Shown piece after piece: positions 12,105 to 23,494 of a stretch of DNA of 64,000 nucleotides (the first letter of the stretch is position 1; each line of letters starts with the position of its first letter). The DNA lies in assembly GCA_022818135.1 (NCBI GenBank), contig JAFMSR010000013.1, forward strand, positions 30,238,081 through 30,302,080. Direction: 5' to 3'. The translations under genes and the position numbers were made by a program. The stretch is from Saxidomus purpurata. Lineage: Eukaryota > Mollusca > Bivalvia > Venerida > Veneridae. The notes below the pieces were generated by a model, which searched no databases, was not told the DNA's origin, and saw only the letters and a list, made by a program, of their open reading frames with translations.

Positions 12105-12515
12105 TACCCAGGTGAAATGTATACCATGGTCAACATACTATTTCATGGTTTTTGATATCTGATCATGTTATTTTATGGTCGTCAATGAAAAACTATCAAA
12201 TGTCATGGTTACATCATGGTCTAAGTGCTGAGTATGACCATGTAATAACATGGTCATTCTGCATATCAGTAAGCAATCATGAAAAACCATGGTCTACCAT
12301 GTAACAAAATTACAGACCATGGTAAAAAGCATACAGCCAACCATGGTCACAGTAAATGACCATGAAATAACATGGTGTACTATAAACAAAATGCTATTTT
12401 GTTTGTTATTGTGCTTACTGGGTCCACCATCCTCTAAAGAGGCTATCATCGTACGACCTGTACAAAATTCTAGACCATGGTCAGGACCATATATACCTAC
12501 TCATGGTTGAGTAAT
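12105..12515 (+). repeat. CATGG-rich foldback element, copy 1
   Basis: It starts with CCCAGGTGAAATGTATACCATGG and then contains many CATGG/CCATG words in both orientations, several as the palindrome ACCATGGT. A second copy in opposite orientation lies at 44895-45160 and ends CATTTCACCTGGGG, the complement of this start, which fixes one terminus. Confidence 0.7.
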
Positions 12516-12519
12516 CAAA

Positions 12520-13320
12520 ACAAACATCATATAAATCAGACAGAATATTTTGTATTTGACACTCTGACAGTAGATCTTACAATGCAATCACCTCTATATC
12601 AGTATAACCCACAAACAAAAAAGGAAAAAAATACTTATCTGATGTCTGCAAGACTGAAAAAATATTATAAGTAGTTTGCCTTAATACATTTACTATGCAG
12701 ATTTGATTAGAAACTAAATATTAATATGTACATGTATACATAATGATATTTACTGTGTGCTCTTCTGGAAATTCATACCTTCTGTCTTGTGTACATGTAA
12801 TTGCTTTTAAGCATGTTATGTTTTAATGCAATAAAATATTTGTAGTTGTAGTTGTTGTTACAATGTACAAACTTGTTATTAAGAAACCACTCACTGGCAG
12901 GGGAAATGCCAAAACCAATTGCTAAATAAAAAGGTCTCTTAATGCAAAGCATCACTGGAGACAACCATTTTCCTTGGGTTTTTACAGACATTCTGTTTTT
13001 TTTTCAATGTGAGTACAGAGATCAAATGCCATAATATGGTCATGTGAATACTGTCCTGCTTAACCTAAAAGTGTTGACACTTTTTGCTTATGTTTGGTTG
13101 AAGCACTACAGAAATCTAAAAATCCTTCATAAACAGTGTTTTTGTTAAAAAATGACAGACATAGATTGATCAGCATGTAAACAAACAGCTGTTTTTAAGG
13201 TTGATAGTTCCATGTGCATGACTAGGAATTTCTAAGCACAATAAAAAAAACTTTTCACAGAGTTATCTACTTTTGCTTACATCTATGTCATCCAGCTACC
13301 ATGTATTTCAACTTTCAAAT
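12520..13320. other. No gene recognised
   Basis: AT-rich; no splice-bounded exon or repeat was recognised by eye. Confidence 0.4.
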
Positions 13321-13329
13321 ATATCTCAT

Positions 13330-14420
13330 TCTCAAATATATTTATGATAAGGTCAAGTTTCTAAGTCGAAAAAGCCCATAACTAAAATGAAATCCATAAC
13401 AGAGTTAGGGGATCATGATGGTTAAAAAGTATTCCAACTTCCAAAGTAATATCTCAAAGAGTTAAGTACACAAGAGGGCCAAGATGGCCCTACGTTGTAT
13501 ATCGCTCACCTTGGTACAAGTCCACTTGGAAAATCACTAGACAATGTTATATACCATATAGGTTTTCCTATATACATCTTTGTATAACAAATGACCCCCC
13601 CCCGACCCCACCCTGGGAAAGGCCAATTTTGACACCAGGGGCAAAATGTAAACAAACTTTGAAGATTTCCAATAGCCAATGCTACATGCCAAATATCTAA
13701 GCTCTAGGCCTTGCTGTTTTAGAGAAGAAGATTTTTAAAGTTTTTCCTATATAAGCCTATGCAAACTAAGTGACCACCCGCGTGGGGTCAATTTTTACCT
13801 GGAGGTCATAATTTGAACAATCTTGGTAGAGGTCCACTAGACAATGTTACATGCCAAGTATCTAAGCCTTAGGCCTTGTGGTTTCTGAGAAGAAGATTTT
13901 CAAAGTTTTTCCTATTTGTTGCCATAGCAACCTGAGTTCTGCATGGAATGGAATTCTTTGAACAACTTTGATAGAGCTTCATGCAAGGTACATCCCTGCA
14001 AAGTTTCATCAACATTGGCCCAGTGGTTTCAGAGGAGACAGAATGCAATCCTAATAGCTCAGTCTGGCACAAAGCTAAAAAGTGGACTGGTACTTAACCA
14101 AGATTCTAAGTCGTAAAGGGCCTTAATTTCCTTGACAAGAGTCATCTTCTCTTGCTTACAGATGAGGGTCATGATGCAAACAAGACTAGTGTTCCAAGTT
14201 TCACAGCAAATTCAGCAAAAGCTCAAAGGGTTAAATGAGTAAGTGGATTTTACCTAGACTCAATGTATTTTCTAAATAAAACAGAGCCATAATTCTGACA
14301 TAAGTCTTGACTGGCTTATGTCTGTTGAAGGATGGTGAATAAGTATTGTAAGTTTCAAAGCAATATCTCTACTGGTTTTGAAATAAAATGGGAAGGTATA
14401 AAAAAACTTAACTAAGCTGT
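13330..14420 (+). mobile_element. Dispersed repeat split by a family A insertion
   Basis: The outer repeat runs from about 13350 (AAGTTTCTAAGTCGAAAAAG) to 13468 and resumes at about 14080 with AAGTGGACTGGTACTTAACC and a second CTAAGTCGTAAAGGGCC copy. The inserted piece (about 13469-14080) opens ACAAGAGGGCCAAGATGGCCC and closes CTAATAGCTCAGTCTGGCAC, matching family A. Confidence 0.55.
13469..14080 (+). mobile_element. Family A satellite-cored element, short copy
   Basis: It has the family A start (AAGAGGGCCAAGATGGCCCT), about 1.5 units of the 167-bp core (TATATAAGCCTATGCAAACT, TCTAAGCCTTAGGCCTTGTG), the TTGCCATAGCAACC block and the family terminus. It lacks the ACGG microsatellite of the longer copy at 41691. 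Confidence 0.7.
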
Positions 14421-14594
14421 GATGCAAGCACTGACGCAAGTAGGATATTTACCCTTTTCTTCGAAATCTCAAGCTAAAAATGAGAACATAATAACCCTTA
14501 AAGGCAAAATGAAGATTATGCTGTAACAACAAGCTAGTCATTCTGATCATAATCATACAGTCTACTGTTTGAAAATTCTGGTATTCACAAAAAC

Positions 14595-15514
14595 CTACTT
14601 GAAAATACTGTGACCAATCAAGTTTGGTAAATACGCAATATAAAAAGCACCATTCAAAGTCATAAAAAAGACTTTGTCATAGATGCTAGTGACTGGACAA
14701 ACAAGATGTTCATTGGTTTCTTCAACGCGAATAATATGGCGGGGTCCTTCTTCACAAATGAAACTAGCAGGATGAATGCCGAGTTTTTTTCCACATGCAA
14801 ACACTGAGCTATCATTTGTATTCACAATAAAATATGCTATTTTAAGTAAATCACCATTTTCACAAACTTTAAGAAGCACATAGCACACATGCTTTTTCAT
14901 TTGTTTATACTGAGAAGAATATAACTTTGTATTGTGAACCTTGACCCAAAGAGCTTTTTTGAACAGAGAAATGTTTTCACACTCTGTGTCATGTAAAATC
15001 AAATCCCTTTCTTCTTCTGAAACATGTGAGGTTTCCGACAGGTTGTATGACACTTTCATCAGAAACAGGCCCATTGGGAATCTTCAATTTCTTTAAAAAA
15101 AGAATAAACTGGACCATGCGCTAGACTGTCCAATTTTACACTGCTTGCCATTAATTGCAGTTCTCGAGTATGTAATATCTGCATGGTTACATGAACTGAT
15201 TGCAACAGTGCAGCATTCCAGTCTTCAAATGAGAAGCAGCTCCATGCCGAAATTGGAACCCATAAACGAGCATAAAACACTAAATGAGCACCTATATTGT
15301 GTACATTGAGACCACAAGATCCGCCCCCATACAAGTTGGCAAAATCTTTGCAGAAAAGATCAAGGAATTTCTCTGCATTGATCAAATCTTCTTCTTTGAT
15401 GTTGTTTCTAAGAAGTAAATGTATGCTTTCAGACAGTAGTGCCAAATTATTTAAATAAACAGGTTCAAGAAAGTCTTTTAAGCATGGAACAGCATAGAAA
15501 AGCAGCCACAATAT
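14595..15514 (-). pseudogene. CACTA/EnSpm-type transposase, C-terminal part
   Basis: The frame from 15511 reads WLLFYAVPCLKDF..., followed by HLLLRNN, a long helical stretch, DLFCKDFANLYGGG, NVHNIGAHL and SAWSCFSFEDWN. This order matches the DUF4218-type C-terminal region that follows tnp2 in CACTA transposases. A one-base break near 15065 moves the rest into a second frame, which runs to the stop at 14592 and ends in a hydrophobic AYLPNLIG stretch. The 5' edge has an acceptor-like TTACATTTAG just before ATATTGTGG, so this is probably the last exon. The preceding exon lies about 8 kb away at 23495 and up, separated by nested insertions. Damaged, hence a pseudogene; the family call is from memory of motif order. 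Confidence 0.7.
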
Positions 15515-15544
15515 CTAAATGTAATAAGCGACAGTTAATACAGA

Positions 15545-15612
15545 TTTGCCCTGGCGAGATTCAGAACCTCATCCCACGATCTTCATATAGAAGCTGGCCG
15601 TTACACTAATAC
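15545..15612 (-). repeat. tRNA-like SINE head, degraded
   Basis: On the minus strand, TAGTGTAACGGCCAGC resembles an A box and GAGGTTCTGAATCTCGCC a B box carrying one extra base. Spacing fits a tRNA-derived SINE head lying in the transposase intron. No body could be matched. Confidence 0.4.
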
Positions 15613-15874
15613 CCCTAGGGCCATTATTTTTTTATTACTTGTTACTCGAAGTTTGAAATTAAAAAGCTCCGTACGGAGGGAAAAAAAAAAAAAAAAAAGA
15701 CTTTTTTTTATACATGACAAACTTTGTTTCATCGTGGACCTGCTTTCTCTTCTAAAATCCGACATAAGAACACCCCCCTCCCCGAGCAAAATGCCATTGA
15801 AATTTTGTTAACTTTTATTACATTATTCTTTTCCCAATTATATGGAGAAGAAACAGAAATTTAACATAATATTT

Positions 15875-16765
15875 TCAGATAAAAAATACTGGTGTCAGTA
15901 ACAAAGCATCAGACACTGGTGTTAAAACACACATGAATAAAATGAATACTACTATCATTGTATACATTGTCTTTTTTGAGTCTTGTGTTCACCAGTTTCT
16001 ATGAGAAAATAACAAAAATCGGGGTCACGAAGGTGACAAACGAAATATCAGCATTTTTCAGCTGACTTTTTCACATGTAAGGTATCAAGTGATTGCATTA
16101 AATGATTCTGAAACTTTTTGATTGATGGGAAGTTGCATTTTTATAAAACATTTGGCCAACATTTGATTAAATTAATCAAAAACATTTATCAGCATTTTAG
16201 GTAAGTCAAAAAATTTTGTCACTATTCTAAGGGTAATATTTAGTAAAACATTTGGGGATAAAATATATTATTTTAGGAGGGGAATGGGGCTGAATTTTGG
16301 CCCAAAATCGCACTCAAAAATGACTAAATTTTCAGATAAAATATTGGTGTCAGTAACAAAACTACAAAACTACTACAAAACAACAGGCATTATTGTTGAA
16401 ACAAATGAAACAAATCTATTTTTATCTTTTTTTGAGTCTTCTGAACACTGTTTTCTTTGGTAAAATTAAAAAAAAAAACGGGGTCGCGAAAATAGATGAC
16501 AAACGAAAAATCGGCGATTTTCCTTGACTATTTCAATTGTAAGGTATCAAATAATTGCAAGAAGTGATTATGAAACGTTTTTATTGATGGAAACTTACAT
16601 TTTATAACAATTTTGGCAAGCATTTGATTAATTTAATCAGAAACTTTTGTCAGCATTCATTTTGAGGGGATTTTTTGTCAAAAATGGGGGAAATATACAT
16701 CATGCTAGGAAGGGAATGGGGCTGAATTTCGGTCCCAAATCGGTCTGAAAAAATTCACTAGACGA
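15875..16765 (+). repeat. Two-copy tandem repeat, ~460-bp unit
   Basis: The copy at about 15875-16330 and the copy at about 16334-16765 share, in order, CAGATAAAA-ATACTGGTGTCAGTAAC, TTTTTTGAGTCTT, CGGGGTC-CGAA, TGACAAACGAAA, AAGGTATCAA, CATTTGATTAA-TTAATCA and GGAATGGGGCTGAATTT. Divergence is considerable. No coding signal. Confidence 0.75.
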
Positions 16766-16827
16766 ATGCAGCTTCTTGACGTTATCACTTGTATAAACGG
16801 ACCTCTAATTTCGCGATTTTAAAATTT

Positions 16828-16867
16828 TGAAAAAAAAAAAAAAAATTTTTTTTTTTTTTTTTTTTTT
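16828..16867. repeat. poly-A/poly-T inverted homopolymer
   Basis: About 16 A residues run straight into about 22 T residues. This may be the junction of two retroelement tails or a slippage product next to the LINE fragment. Confidence 0.7.
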
Positions 16868-16914
16868 GAAAATACGAAAAAATAGGGGCGGCGGGTTCGA
16901 GTAACGACAAATCA

Positions 16915-17029
16915 AAAAACACTGGCCTAGACATCAAAGAGTCTGTTTGTCATGCAGTATGAATTTACCGGAAACGGAATATCATTTTCTTCTAGTTTGC
17001 CCAAAATATCGCGAGTTAAGTCAAAAAAA
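16915..17029 (+). pseudogene. LINE reverse-transcriptase C-terminus, 5' piece
   Basis: The frame gives a cysteine-rich RVCLSCSMN followed by ETEYHFLLVCPKYREL, a pattern typical of the extreme C-terminus of animal non-LTR retrotransposon polyproteins. The frame is cut at the 9-bp direct repeat TCAAAAAAA (17021-17029) by the Mutator-like element. The matching 3' piece resumes at 22872. 5'-truncated, as is usual for LINE copies. Confidence 0.75.
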
Positions 17030-17475
17030 GGCCAGGTGTAAACGGCGGATCCGGCGGATCCGGATCCGGATCCAATATAGATTATATAGGGTAAAAAAGA
17101 AGGTGTTACGGATCCACTAATAATTTTTTATTTGTTAATATTTTGAAATAATTTGAGCACTAAATAAAAGCTGAATGTTACAGCTTTGTGTACATGTATA
17201 ATTATGATATATTTGGCGGATGAAAATATGTATGTTTTAATATCAAAAATGAACGATCTTTTCAGATTTCAGATCATCCAGGTTAAAAAAATGGGTATCG
17301 CGGATACATTCATAACTTATTAATTTATTAACATATTGAAATAATTTTGGTACCAAATAAAAACTAACAGTTGTAGCTTTTTGTTAATGTTTTATTTTGC
17401 CATATTTGACGGCGGAACATGCATTTGCTTTAACGTAAAAAAATGAACATTCAGTCCCGATTTCGGATCCGCCAG
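17030..17475 (+). repeat. Left terminal inverted repeat of the MULE
   Basis: It matches the reverse complement of 22415-22862. The outermost part contains stacked GGATCC words (GGCGGATCCGGCGGATCC and on). Inner shared markers include AATATAGATTATATAGGGTA, AGCTGAATGTTACAGCTTTG and GGTATCGCGGATACATTCAT. Confidence 0.85.
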
Positions 17476-17479
17476 TTCA

Positions 17480-19920
17480 GCATTTATTAGATTAACATAT
17501 ATAGTGAAAACATACAACATGTACATAAGAACGATAGTCACGGATTCACAGATAACATTTTTTTTTCAATAAATATCTATACACATTATTCAATTGCTGT
17601 CAGATTATGACGTTTTAATATGAATCTGATAATCAAAGATACGGAACCTAGTAAAGGAAAAACCACGAACTCGGGAACAACGGAAAAATATAAAGCCATT
17701 ATATCGATTTGATTCTATTTACAGCTACTATATCATTCATTTCAATTCAAAATAAGCAAAAGTAAATATGTACACAATATAATATTGATCACAATAAAAC
17801 ATGTCTTGTCCATCACCTTCGAGTCCATCATGCTGATTAAAAAGCATGTTATCGGTTAAAACTGCACTTTAAGTAATACTTGATATGTTTACAGGTGCAA
17901 GTGAAGATGCCTGAAAATCAGTTTTCTCTAGAACCTGGTGCCAGATAAGACAGGTTTTACTGTAAACTAACTACTGCTATTGCAATACAGGTTGCATTAA
18001 TGAATTAATACTGTCGATTAAATTTACTAAAGAAAACTATGATCACTGAAAGAAATACCCGTGAAATGTATGTCGTTAGATGTAAGTTTTAAAGTCCCTT
18101 GAGCACTTTAAAGACTTATATATACAAAAGTGAAATTACGGAAAGACTCATATATAACTTTTTTATTCTTCATGGCCACCGGTTTTGTATAATAAGAATG
18201 TGAAATAAACGTGCACAGTAGCCACGTGATTTCACCGACACGTGTCAACCACAGGTGTTGTTTATTGTCATGGGGTAAATATCGTTTATTGAATTAAAGG
18301 ACGTCGGCAGATTATATGCACGTGTCATGAAATGAATTCTACATTAACTACAAACGGCAAGATTACAAAAGATAAAATAAGTAGAGTGTATTCGGGTGTA
18401 CCCGGCCACCTAAGCATAAATCGATTTTGCAATGCTACAGTGATGATAAATTTGACTTTGATCCGACTTTTATACAAACCAACATTCTGGTTCCAACATC
18501 GCTTCTAAAAAGATTCAACACTATGCATAAGGAACGGGAAACCAAGACATTTTCAATACACATAACAGAGGCCCTACTCGGCATGGTCGTATGTACTCGG
18601 ACACTTTCTCGGGTTATCTCGGCCAACGATTAATGGTCTCAATATACTGCTCTGTTTTCATCATAGGGTATGCTATGCACAACTAATGGATAGAACTGGA
18701 ATTGCAATATTGAAACATAGCATAGAGCATATCAAAATAGCTTCGCCGCGCAAAAAAAGAGAGGAAAAGAGAACATAAGTTTAAAATTTGAAAAAAAGAC
18801 ATCACAAACAATTGACAAAATAGAGACATTGTATTTCATTTTCAGTAGATTTCTGAATAAAAATTTACACAGCGCTAGACTACGCCTACTGTGTTGTTAA
18901 TAGAGATCTAGATCTATTTCATTTCACCAGTTAATTACTTAATTAAATAAGTAATTTATTTATTTCAAAATATCTTCAATTAAACATTCTGAAGAAAGGT
19001 TCATTTCAATGTGTTTCTGCTCAATAAATGCCAAAGGTTGCATATTAAGATGAAGCATAATACGTGCGATGTTACTAAGCAGTAATTGCCTACGAATTAA
19101 AGAGCCTCAAAGTTTCATCCGATATTGTTTGCTTTTTATGCACTTTTTAAAGAGATCCTACTTTTTCTCATACTAAAACAACAATTGATTTTTTTTGAAA
19201 TTTGTTAAGATAAAATAATCAGTTTATAAAGTGTGCAATTCGAAAATGCGCACTTCGGGGAATTAGAGCGCGCATAGTTACTAAGTTTGCACTGATTACA
19301 GTTGTGTGTATAAACCACAGCATCACTTATAGTAATGGATGCATGTTTGATAAGTGTAAAGGTAAAACTAATTTTAGTATACATATATGGCCGAGTTGAT
19401 ACGAACATGGAGATTTTTGTCGGGTCAGCCCGGCCACCCAACAATCACATGTTTACGTATTGAAACGACATGCAAACACTATCCACGTGAAAGAAATACG
19501 ACCGTTATTCATGTACAAACTTTAATACACTGAAAAACGTACTGCTAGAACATACGTATAATCTTAGCTCTCACACGTGGTTTCAATAGTGTTTTCATGA
19601 ATTTTTTAAACATTGCTATCAAAAACTGTGTGTTCTACGTCAACAAAATATGACATAATATACACAAACTACCGATATCAGACACGGCCGAGTATTACCG
19701 ACGGCCTACTTCACCCGATGTCACTCTATATTATGAGAAAAAAAGAAAGAAAGAAGCATACATTGACAATCAGTTACAATCTCAAACTTTCATATAATTT
19801 TAACTTCAATACTAAAAATACGAGTGAGATAATGAGAAAATTTAGTCCAACTGCATGACATGTTTGAACTAGGAAGACACACACAATACAGTTTCATATA
19901 TGCCGAGATTGTATTTAAAA
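17480..19920. other. MULE interior, left part; no gene recognised
   Basis: AT-rich unique-looking sequence. Two GC-richer islands (about 18380-18620 and 19230-19440) each contain CCCGGCCACC and short frames on both strands without a recognisable motif. They might be captured genomic fragments, which Mutator-like elements are known to pick up, but nothing proves this. Confidence 0.4.
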
Positions 19921-19924
19921 AATG

Positions 19925-21208
19925 AACAAGAGCTGTCCCTCCCAAGTGACGAATGCCCCCGAAAGAGGTGCCTCACAGTCTGTGTCCTCTCCATGTGCTC
20001 AATAAATGTGCTATGTAATTTTAAAATCCTTCCATGCATGACAGAGTAATCATGCATACAGTATTCCATTACTTTAAACACTAAGTGTGACCTTGACCTT
20101 TGAGGTAGGGACGTGGGTCTTGCACGCGACACATCCGCTTGATGTGCTAGACATTTGTGCACAGTTATTTTAAAATCCTTCAAAGCATAATAAAGTTATA
20201 GTCCGGACACAAATGTATGCATATATACAGGATTCCATTACCTATAAACTCTAAGTGTGACCTTGACCTTTGTGGTAGGGATGTGGGTCATGCACACGAC
20301 ACGTCGTCTTGATGTGCTAGACATTTGTGCCAAATTATTTTAAAATCCTTCAAGGCATGACAAAGTTACAGTCCGGACACGAATGTGTGCATATATGCTT
20401 ATATAGAGGAATCCATTACCTTCAAACTCTAAGTATGACCTTGACCTTTGAGCTAGGGACGTGGGTCTTGCACGCGACACGTCGTCTTGATGTGCTAGAC
20501 ATTTGTGCCAAGTTATTTTAAAATCCTTCAAGGCATGACAAAGTTACAGTCCGGACACGAATGTGTGCATATATGCTTATATAGAGGAATCCATTACCTT
20601 CAAACTCTAAGTATGACCTTGACCTTTGAGCTAGGGACGTGGGTCTTGCACGCGACACGTCGTCTTGATGTGCTAGACATTTGTGCCAAGTTATTTTAAA
20701 ATCCTTCAATGCATGACAAAGTTACAGTCCGGACACGAATGTGTGCATATATGCTTATATGGAGGAATCCATTACCTTCAAACTCTAAGTATGACCTTGA
20801 CCTTTGAGCTAAGAACGTGGGTCTTGCACGCGACACGTCGTCTTGATGTGCTAGACATGTGTACCTAGTTATTTTAAAATCCTTCAATGCATGACAAAGT
20901 TACAGTCCGGACACGAATGTGTGCATATATAGAGGATTCCATAACCTTCATACTCCAAGTGTGACCTTCACCTTTGAGGTAGGGATGTGGGTCTTGCACG
21001 CGACACGTCGTCTTGATGTGCTAGACATGTGTGCCAAGTTATTTTAAAATCCTTCAATGCATGACAAAGTTACAGTCCGGACACGAATTTGTAAGTGGGG
21101 ACGCACGGACGGACGGACAGACGGACAGACGGACGGACGGACAGACGGACAGACGGTCAGACGGACAGACGGTGCGATTTTAATATGCCACCCTTCGGGG
21201 GCATAAAA
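19925..21208 (+). mobile_element. Family C satellite-cored element, copy 1
   Basis: It opens AACAAGAGCTGTCCCTCCCA, then ATGCCCCCGAAAG, and closes CTTCGGGGGCATAAAA, so the subterminal 13 bases are inverted. The core is about five ~178-bp units (for example at 20327, 20505 and 20683), each with TGACCTTGACCTTTGAG, ACGTGGGTCTTGCACGCGAC and ATTTTAAAATCCTTCAA-GCA. An (ACGG)n/(ACAG)n microsatellite at 21103-21172 precedes the terminus. The layout resembles the 'pearl' type non-autonomous elements of bivalves (recalled, unverified). Mirrored frames in the core are not genes. Confidence 0.8.
21103..21172 (+). repeat. (GGAC)n/(AGAC)n microsatellite
   Basis: Tetranucleotide GGAC/AGAC run of about 70 bp inside the family C element, immediately upstream of the terminal TGCGATTTTAATATGCCACC. 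Confidence 0.9.
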
Positions 21209-21209
21209 A

Positions 21210-22410
21210 TAATGGTTAAATAAAGTATTTAGGTATAAACATATCTAAGAATGGCCATTGGCACCGAACCAAAAAGAAGTTAGCACAGCACTAATTGTTT
21301 GCATCACAGACTTACAAAATTGCGTAGATTTGTTTAATAGTTACTGCTTTGAAGGTTCACATCAGCATAACCAAAATTGTTGTTTTTAGCGCGAGCCAAC
21401 TGCGATATTGCAATTTTTAACTAGAAACTAAGGACATTCATACAGACATATACTCAACAAAATTCCTAAACGGTCACTTCAAAAATAAGCTAAATATTTA
21501 TTATTTACTTACTCAATTAATTCGGATTTACCTTTTAATTTAATTATCAAGTTATTTCACCACAAGGTTCATCCTATACTGACGTATGGATCCGAAATAT
21601 TTGGTTTTATAAATATCCCTTTTAATAAATAATTGCAATAATTAAAAAATGCTAGAGAAAATCCATTTCTTTTTCTAACAACAACCACGGTACAAACGTA
21701 TGCAAACGGGGGCTTTAATACTTATCAATTACAATATGAAAATTAATTGATACATAATTTAACAAAGAAAGTTGGTCGAGCATACTCATGTCCCTTATCG
21801 TAAAAGGTGTTGAATGCTGATTGGTAATAAACAGTCGATTACAATATACAATCAAACGCTAGCAACAACAAGTGCCATTTTACACTAAAAAGACACACTT
21901 TGAAAGTTACAAATATTTTATTTTATAACTCCGGAGAAAAATGTTTAATCTAGAAACACTAAACACTGCACTTAAAGACAAATATGCAGAAACACGTTTT
22001 GACTATCAGTATTAAGAAAGAAGTGAGAAGAAAAAACCTAAACTAACTTTTATTTTAGGTGCTTCTAAGGACAAAATAATTAATACACGATAATCACTTC
22101 TTGATAGGTATTCTACTGTTAATTGAAATTGAATTTATAACAAAATTAGCTGATGTTTGATTGTAGCGACGAGCTTCTTTTTAAGGGTGAAAATTATGAT
22201 TAGTGGTGTATTTGTAAATAAACTTTGAAACTTTGAAAAAAAAAAACTTTGAAGTTCGCGGCTACCTACAACCCTGTGTGAATACCTTAAATAAAATATG
22301 ACTTACCATTCAAAGAACGAACGTATTAAATATAATATTATTTACTACAAATATAATATAGTATACATATAATGACAATTGAATCCGTGAGCTTTCTAAT
22401 GTAGTATATA
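21210..22410. other. MULE interior, right part; no gene recognised
   Basis: AT-rich. Near 22205-22255 AAATAAACTTTGAAACTTTG is followed by a run of A residues, which looks like an old retroelement 3' end. Nothing else recognised. Confidence 0.4.
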
Positions 22411-22414
22411 TTTC

Positions 22415-22862
22415 ATCTGGCGGATCTGATATTCGGGAACGAACGCTCATTTTTAACATTAAATCATATACACGTTCCACCAATGGATACGGCAAAATTA
22501 TACCAAATAATAAAGCTTCAACTTTCAGCTTTTATTTGGTACCCATATTATTTCAATTTGTTAATAAATAAATAAGTTATGAATGTATCCGCGATACCCA
22601 TTTTTTAATCTGGATGATCTGAAATCTGGACTGATCGTTCATTTTTGATATTAAAACATACATATTTTCATCCGCCAAATATATCATAATTATACATGTA
22701 CACAAAGCTGTAACATTCAGCTTTTATTTAGTGCTCAAATTATTTCAAAATATTAATAAATAAAAATATTATGAGTGGATCCGTAACACCCTCTTTTTTA
22801 CCCTATATAATCTATATTGGATCCGGATCCGGATCCGCTGGATCCGCCGTTTACACCTGGCC
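22415..22862 (-). repeat. Right terminal inverted repeat of the MULE
   Basis: Reverse complement of 17030-17475 with point differences (for example GCTGGATCC here against GGCGGATCC on the left), ending CCGTTTACACCTGGCC directly before TCAAAAAAA. Confidence 0.85.
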
Positions 22863-22871
22863 TCAAAAAAA

Positions 22872-23494
22872 CACTTTAAAACTTATTATTGTAACTGGCC
22901 AAATATTCTGAAATTTGAACAGCTTCTGTCATCCAAATCTAAAAGTCTTATTTTCAGTTTGTCAAAATACATATACTTCGCTATGAAATTGAGAATTTCA
23001 TAGAGTTATACACACTTTCACAGATAGACTATACCGTACATTAGTGAAATGCACAAATAATGTAACAAGTCATGTCATTTTTCTTATTATGAAATATTCT
23101 GTTGCGATATATGCATTGGTTGCGAATTCTTGTCATCTCTTTAGAATACACATGGCTCGATTAAAGGGAGGCTAACTACCGAAAAACCCAAGCTTACCAA
23201 TAACTGGATTATCTCCCATCAAATAGACGATAAGTGTACCGGTATATGTACCTCTCTATCGCATACAAACTTAAAACGTTAAAAAGCCTTAGTACCGAAG
23301 AGACGACAAGCTTTCGTTATATTTTAATGAATATAACAACTTAACACACTTTATACTTTAAACTGCTCTTTTGCAAAACTTGTCTTACTATATATCTATA
23401 CCACTTTATTTGTTATTATGATGTACTTTGTATAGGTTAAAAGCATTGTAATTATGCTTAATACCGAATAAACTTTGGAATTGGAATTGGATTG
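22872..23494 (+). pseudogene. LINE C-terminus 3' piece, 3' UTR and tail
   Basis: The frame continues the LINE polyprotein: TYYCNWPNILKFEQLL, then a lysine/serine-rich helix and SKYIYFAMKLRIS with a stop at 23001-23003. About 490 bp of 3' UTR follow, ending in GCTTAATACCGAATAAA and a short TTGGAATTGGAATTGG tail, the kind of microsatellite tail seen in RTE/CR1-like elements. Immediately beyond it the minus-strand CACTA transposase frame begins, so the LINE landed in that gene. Joining the two LINE pieces needs one extra A in the A-run, consistent with decay at a homopolymer. Confidence 0.75.

Larger units (their letters stand above)
17030..22862. mobile_element. Mutator-like (MULE-type) element, non-autonomous, 5.8 kb
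   Basis: The left end GGCCAGGTGTAAACGGCGG and the right end CCGCCGTTTACACCTGGCC are exact complements and begin inverted repeats of about 440 bp. TCAAAAAAA flanks both ends (17021-17029 and 22863-22871) as a 9-bp target duplication. Long inverted repeats plus a 9-bp duplication are the Mutator superfamily signature; hAT (8 bp) is less likely. No transposase was recognised inside, so it is presumably mobilised in trans. A satellite-cored element (19925-21208) is inserted within it. Confidence 0.8.

Noticed and set aside
15545..15612. Functional tRNA gene
   Set aside because: The B box carries an extra base and no acceptor stem pairing was seen; called a SINE remnant.
18427..18633. 68-codon plus frame and 63-codon minus frame inside the MULE
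   Set aside because: Open on both strands over the same bases, no recognisable domain and no splice context; kept only as possible captured sequence.
19869..20887. Overlapping frames on both strands (for example MKDFKITWHKCLAHQDDVSR repeats)
   Set aside because: They recur with the ~178-bp satellite unit in both copies of family C and mirror each other on opposite strands; translation of repeat, not genes.
17030..22862. hAT element
   Set aside because: An 8-bp duplication could be read within the A-run, but TCAAAAAAA is nine bases on both sides and the terminal repeats are far longer than usual for hAT.
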